Positions 35,542 to 39,127 of a stretch of DNA of 39,127 nt are shown one piece after another. The stretch spans positions 1-39,127 of the forward strand of contig CAJNOQ010000919.1 of the NCBI GenBank assembly GCA_905250885.1. The letters run 5' to 3'. A model generated the notes under the pieces. The model did not search any database. It was given only the letters and a program-made list of their open reading frames with translations, and had not been told where the DNA came from. The position numbers and the translations under genes are program-made. The DNA comes from Didymodactylos carnosus. Taxonomy: Eukaryota; Rotifera; Eurotatoria; Philodinida; Philodinidae. The stretch's first letter is position 1, and each line of letters starts with the position of its first letter.

Positions 35542-37586
35542 ATGGATGTAACAATATCATCATCCGATTGCAATGAACTAATAGAAATGACATTAAATGA
35601 GATACCAGTTAATAAAAAATCAACACCCAATTACGAACAGCATAGTACAAATTTTCTTGAAAAATTCGAACAATGGACAGATAATGAACAATTGAATATT
35701 GTCGAAGATTTATTAAAACGTATGCATCATTATCAATTAGGAAAAATTAATCAATTTTTATTTCCTATGTTACAACGTGATTTTATTGGACAATTATCAG
35801 CAAAAGGATTAGAACATATTGCGGAAAAGATTCTTGGTTATTTAGATGATAAATCGTTAACGGCTACGGAACTTGTCTGTCGAGATTGGTATCATGTCGT
35901 TTCGCAAGGTACATATTTTTAAATTGACTATATGAATTAATTTATTCTAACTTTTATTTTATGTTTTAGGTATGTTATGGAAAAAATTAGTTGAACAAAA
36001 AGTGATGAATGATACATTGTGGCATTGTTTATCGGAGAAACGTGGCTGGAATCGTTATCTATTTCGCCAAATGTTACAAAATGGTGAAACACAAAAAAAA
36101 CATGAATATTATCGTCAATTATATCCACAAATATGTAAAGATATCGAAAGAATTGAAACAAATTGGCGTACGGGAAATTTTACTTTACAAAAAATTCAAT
36201 GTCGTTCACAAAATAGTAAAGGTGTCTATTGTTTACAATATGATGATGATAAAATAGTTAGTGGATTACGAGATAATACAATAAAAATATGGGATCGGAA
36301 AACATTAGAGTGTACAAAAGTTTTAACTGGCCACAATGGTGAGTTGATTAGAATTACTTGTTTTAATAATTAGATTTTTTTTCTCTTTTTATAATTTATA
36401 GGTAGTGTTTTATGTTTACAATATGATGAAAAAGTGATAATAACAGGTTCAAGTGATTCAACTATTCGTGTATGGAATGTTAAAACTGGTGAATTATTGA
36501 ATACATTATTACATCATTGTGAAGCCGTATTACATTTACGTTTTATGGACGGAATAATGGTAACATGTTCAAAGGATCGTTCTATAGCTGTATGGGAAAT
36601 GAATTCACCAACTGATATAACAATACGTCGAGTACTTGTTGGTCATCGAGCAGCTGTTAATGTTGTCGATTTTGATGATAAATATATAGGTAAAACAAGC
36701 ATTAACATTTTTGGCTTTTCTAGAACGGTTTTTTATAATCAAGCTGATGTGTATTACAGTTAACTGTTCTAGACTTTGTGTATTTTCATCATTGTTTTTT
36801 TAGTAAGTGCTAGTGGTGATCGAACAATCAAAGTGTGGTGTACAACAACGTGTGAATTTGTACGAACACTATTGGGACATAAACGTGGTATCGCCTGTCT
36901 TCAATACCGTGATAAGATTGTTGTCAGTGGCAGCTCAGATAATACAATGTATGGAGTATCTTTAGCCTTCATTGTTAATTTTTTAACTAACTGATTTTTT
37001 TTTGTTTAGTCGTATATGGGATATTGATTGTGGCGCTTGTTTGCGAGTATTAGAAGGTCACGATGAGTTAGTTCGATGTATCCGATTTGATTCGAAACGT
37101 ATTGTTAGCGGAGCGTATGATGGTAAAATAAAAGTATGGGATTTACAACTAGCACTCGATCCTCGATCACCAGCACAATCACTATGTATTCGAACGTTAA
37201 CAGAACATACTGGTCGAGTATTTCGTTTACAATTTGATGAATTTCAAATTGTTAGTAGTTCACATGATGATACAATCCTTCAATTTAATTTTTTAAATTT
37301 TAACAATCCAGATAGAGTACCAGTTACAACAGCTGCTACTTCAAACAGACATTTATCTCATCATAATCATCATCAGCCATCAGCACCACAACCCGTTTCA
37401 CCATCTCTACCATTATCTTCTGTCTGTTCTGTTAGTGCATCAAATATGCTCTTAGCCACTCTGTCCAGTTCCGATACACCTTCATCAAATGTAATCAGTT
37501 CGAATAATAATCTCCAGTCACAAGTTTCAACCACATCAACGTCGTCCACATCTTCATCTTCATCTCAGACACTGACGGGCGACTAA
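35542..37586 (+). CDS. BTRC: beta-TrCP (BTRC/FBXW11), F-box/WD40 substrate receptor of SCF
   Basis: Five exons (35542-35908, 35970-36338, 36402-36689, 36804-36948, 37010-37586) give 581 residues. Beta-TrCP recruits proteins with a phosphorylated DSGxxS degron (beta-catenin, IkB) to the SCF ubiquitin ligase. The dimerisation region is [20 protein letters not shown] with [17 protein letters not shown]. The F-box (about 80-122) has [20 protein letters not shown] and [10 protein letters not shown]. Seven WD40 blades follow (about 195-490), very close to human: [65 protein letters not shown]. In the last blade, human DDTILIWDF is DDTILQFNF (481-484), losing the terminal WD pair. A ~95-residue His/Pro/Ser/Thr-rich tail follows. 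Introns are 61-114 bp. BTRC and FBXW11 are vertebrate duplicates, so this is the single pre-duplication type. Confidence 0.96.
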
Positions 37587-37896
37587 GCTATTAAAGTAAG
37601 TCATAGAGAATTTCAATGTTATCTACTTCATGCTCTTAATCATTCTTCCAATTTTCGTTTTTTAAATATTTTTTAGTCACTTCTTGACGGTCGACTAATT
37701 CAATATTTTGTTGCACAATTTTACCTTATAAAACCCTGGATATCAATCTTTATTCTTCTGAATATTTATCTGATTTTTTTGTAACAATGGTTTGAACACA
37801 CTTTTCTGTTGTTTTTTAAAAATAATGATATTCCATTTTCTGATATAATTTTTTTTCTTTTTTATTACTGTGTTCTTCCCTAACAGTTTTGCCACG
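37587..37896 (+). other. beta-TrCP 3' flank, probable 3'UTR
   Basis: AT-rich, pyrimidine-rich sequence between the stop codon and the MITE. No frame of note. I see no unambiguous AATAAA, so the poly(A) site is undefined and may lie in or beyond the MITE. Confidence 0.45.
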
Positions 37897-37898
37897 TA

Positions 37899-38174
37899 GC
37901 TTTGCTACCAAAGGGAAGTTTCGTCACATCATTTTTTCTATTTTGTACTCTTTCTATATACTTCGAATGAATATACGTTTATCGCTCTCCAACGCTTTGA
38001 TTTGTATACGAAACTGTGCTGGACATTTCGAAATGTTTCCCTACATTAGAATTTTCAAATTTGTAGAAACATACAGCATACCGAGAGAACTAGGCGCATC
38101 TTCATTCAAAATGTATAGAGAGAGAAGAACGGTAGAAAAAATGATGTGACGAAATTTCACTTCGGTAGCAAAGT
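37899..38174. mobile_element. 276-bp TA-flanked MITE downstream of beta-TrCP
   Basis: The left end GCTTTGCTACC and right end GGTAGCAAAGT are inverted, with TA at 37897-37898 and 38175-38176. The inversion continues at least 45 bases inward through 'ttcgtcacatcattttttct' (exact in both arms) and then more loosely. The open frame across it is an artefact of the palindrome. Tc1/mariner-type MITE by target site. Confidence 0.8.
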
Positions 38175-39127
38175 TATATGATCAAGCTGTTTGTGAATGT
38201 CTGAAAAATGTGTTTAAATGTTTTTTTTTAAAATAATTTGGATCTTCGTTTTATTCATGTGTTAGTGGTACCATGAAGAGCTTTTAGATGCAATCTACTT
38301 TTAATGACGATTCTAGCTCAATGCTGTGTTTCGTCTACTCACAACTATTTTTTCTTTCTATATTTACTTTTATGTAAATGTTCATTTAAGAGTCATGTAG
38401 TGTGTGTTTTGACAGTGTCCCTTTTTTCCTCTGTAATTAGTTCCATCGTAAAAGGGAGCTTGTAACTTCGCGTCATTATGTACACCCAGGAAGTTCTCAA
38501 GGGCCAGCCAATATAATATTTTTATACATACAAAAAAAATTTTCTTCTGGAGAGAACTCCAGGTAAGATTCTTCTAAGGACATCGTTTTTAGCATGGTAA
38601 AATGATACTATGATATTTATCCAGACGTTTCGTCAGTTATCTACTGACATCATCAGTGAAATGATTAGTTTACAAAGTGAAAAAACAGAACAGAAAACAG
38701 AAACAATGCGGAATTTATCATGCTAAAAAAGGTGGCTTTTTTTTACCGTTCATTTCTTTATTGAAAATCTGCACCTCAAACTCTTCTTCTAAAGACTCTA
38801 GTACTAGGTGCGTCGCAGTACACAAACATCAACTACATTTTGTTGTTCTTCAAATATGTTTAACTTATTTTGCGTGTGAGCAATGGGGAAAACATTGAAT
38901 TGAAGAATGGAATAATAAATATTAAGAATTTACCAGAATCGGAGATGGGCAAATCTGCCGAACATTGAGCGTCAAGTCCGGCACAATTATTTTTGTCTGC
39001 AAAAACGTTAACGGGAGGGATTATCATTTCAAGCTCAATCAAACAACTCTCGCTATTTTTATAATAACTTTCGCACTCGGATGATAGAAATTAGCTACAC
39101 TTAGGAATGAAGATCAGTCAAGACGTT
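38175..39127. other. Intergenic, no gene seen
   Basis: Apart from the hammerhead-like motif at 38612-38664 nothing is recognisable. The - strand frame at 38860-39042 and the + strand frame at 38677-38898 have no family character. Confidence 0.55.
38612..38664 (-). ncRNA. Hammerhead-ribozyme-like motif (possible Penelope-like element relic)
   Basis: Read on the - strand: CUGAUGA, then U, a perfect six-pair hairpin GUCAGU-AGAUA-ACUGAC, then GAAA, CG, UC. These are the conserved hammerhead boxes in order, with the cleavage position after GUC. Bases flanking the core (UUCA before CUGAUGA, UGGA after GUC) can form a short stem I. Stem III is only the self-complementary ACGU, as in minimal hammerheads known from Penelope-like retroelements, which act as dimers. 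An extra U between the CUGAUGA box and stem II departs from consensus. No reverse transcriptase frame is visible nearby. Confidence 0.45.

Overview
The window is AT-rich animal nuclear DNA. It holds six confidently identified, intact protein-coding genes and three weaker gene models. The rest is intergenic DNA crowded with short non-autonomous transposons. Introns are mostly 50-70 bp with clean GT-AG ends, and the proteins are close to human orthologues. Five or six genes have a splice acceptor just upstream of the start codon, which suggests spliced-leader trans-splicing. Together these features suggest a small invertebrate, perhaps a bdelloid rotifer. The organism is inferred, not shown.

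Layout. 1-2 kb: a foldback repeat, then an unrecognised four-exon gene on the + strand (724-1757). 3.4-13 kb: four genes on the - strand, namely USP39 (splicing ubiquitin-protease homologue), PSMC1/Rpt2 (proteasome ATPase), CARHSP1 (cold-shock RNA-binding protein) and TAF8 (TFIID subunit). The first three are only 0.3-0.5 kb apart. 14.4-18.4 kb, - strand: the 3' part of an unrecognised gene whose 5' side is occupied by nested repeats, and a candidate 132-residue secreted peptide precursor. 18.4-27.9 kb: no convincing gene, but many foldback elements, hAT-like and TA-flanked MITEs, a tRNA-like Pol III unit and a perfect 67-bp inverted repeat. 28.1-31.0 kb, + strand: a patatin lipase of the ATGL/PNPLA2 type. 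31-35.5 kb: mostly empty, with one orphan exon-like segment. 35.5-37.6 kb, + strand: beta-TrCP (BTRC/FBXW11). 37.6-39.1 kb: a MITE and a hammerhead-like motif.

The identified genes are housekeeping functions (splicing, proteasome, transcription initiation, ubiquitin ligation, mRNA binding, lipid-droplet lipolysis) and form no obvious pathway. Three observations are the most worth following: the acceptor-before-ATG pattern, the candidate secreted peptide, and the hammerhead-like motif.

All exon coordinates were worked out by hand from reading frame, splice consensus and remembered similarity to human proteins. No alignment or database search was run.
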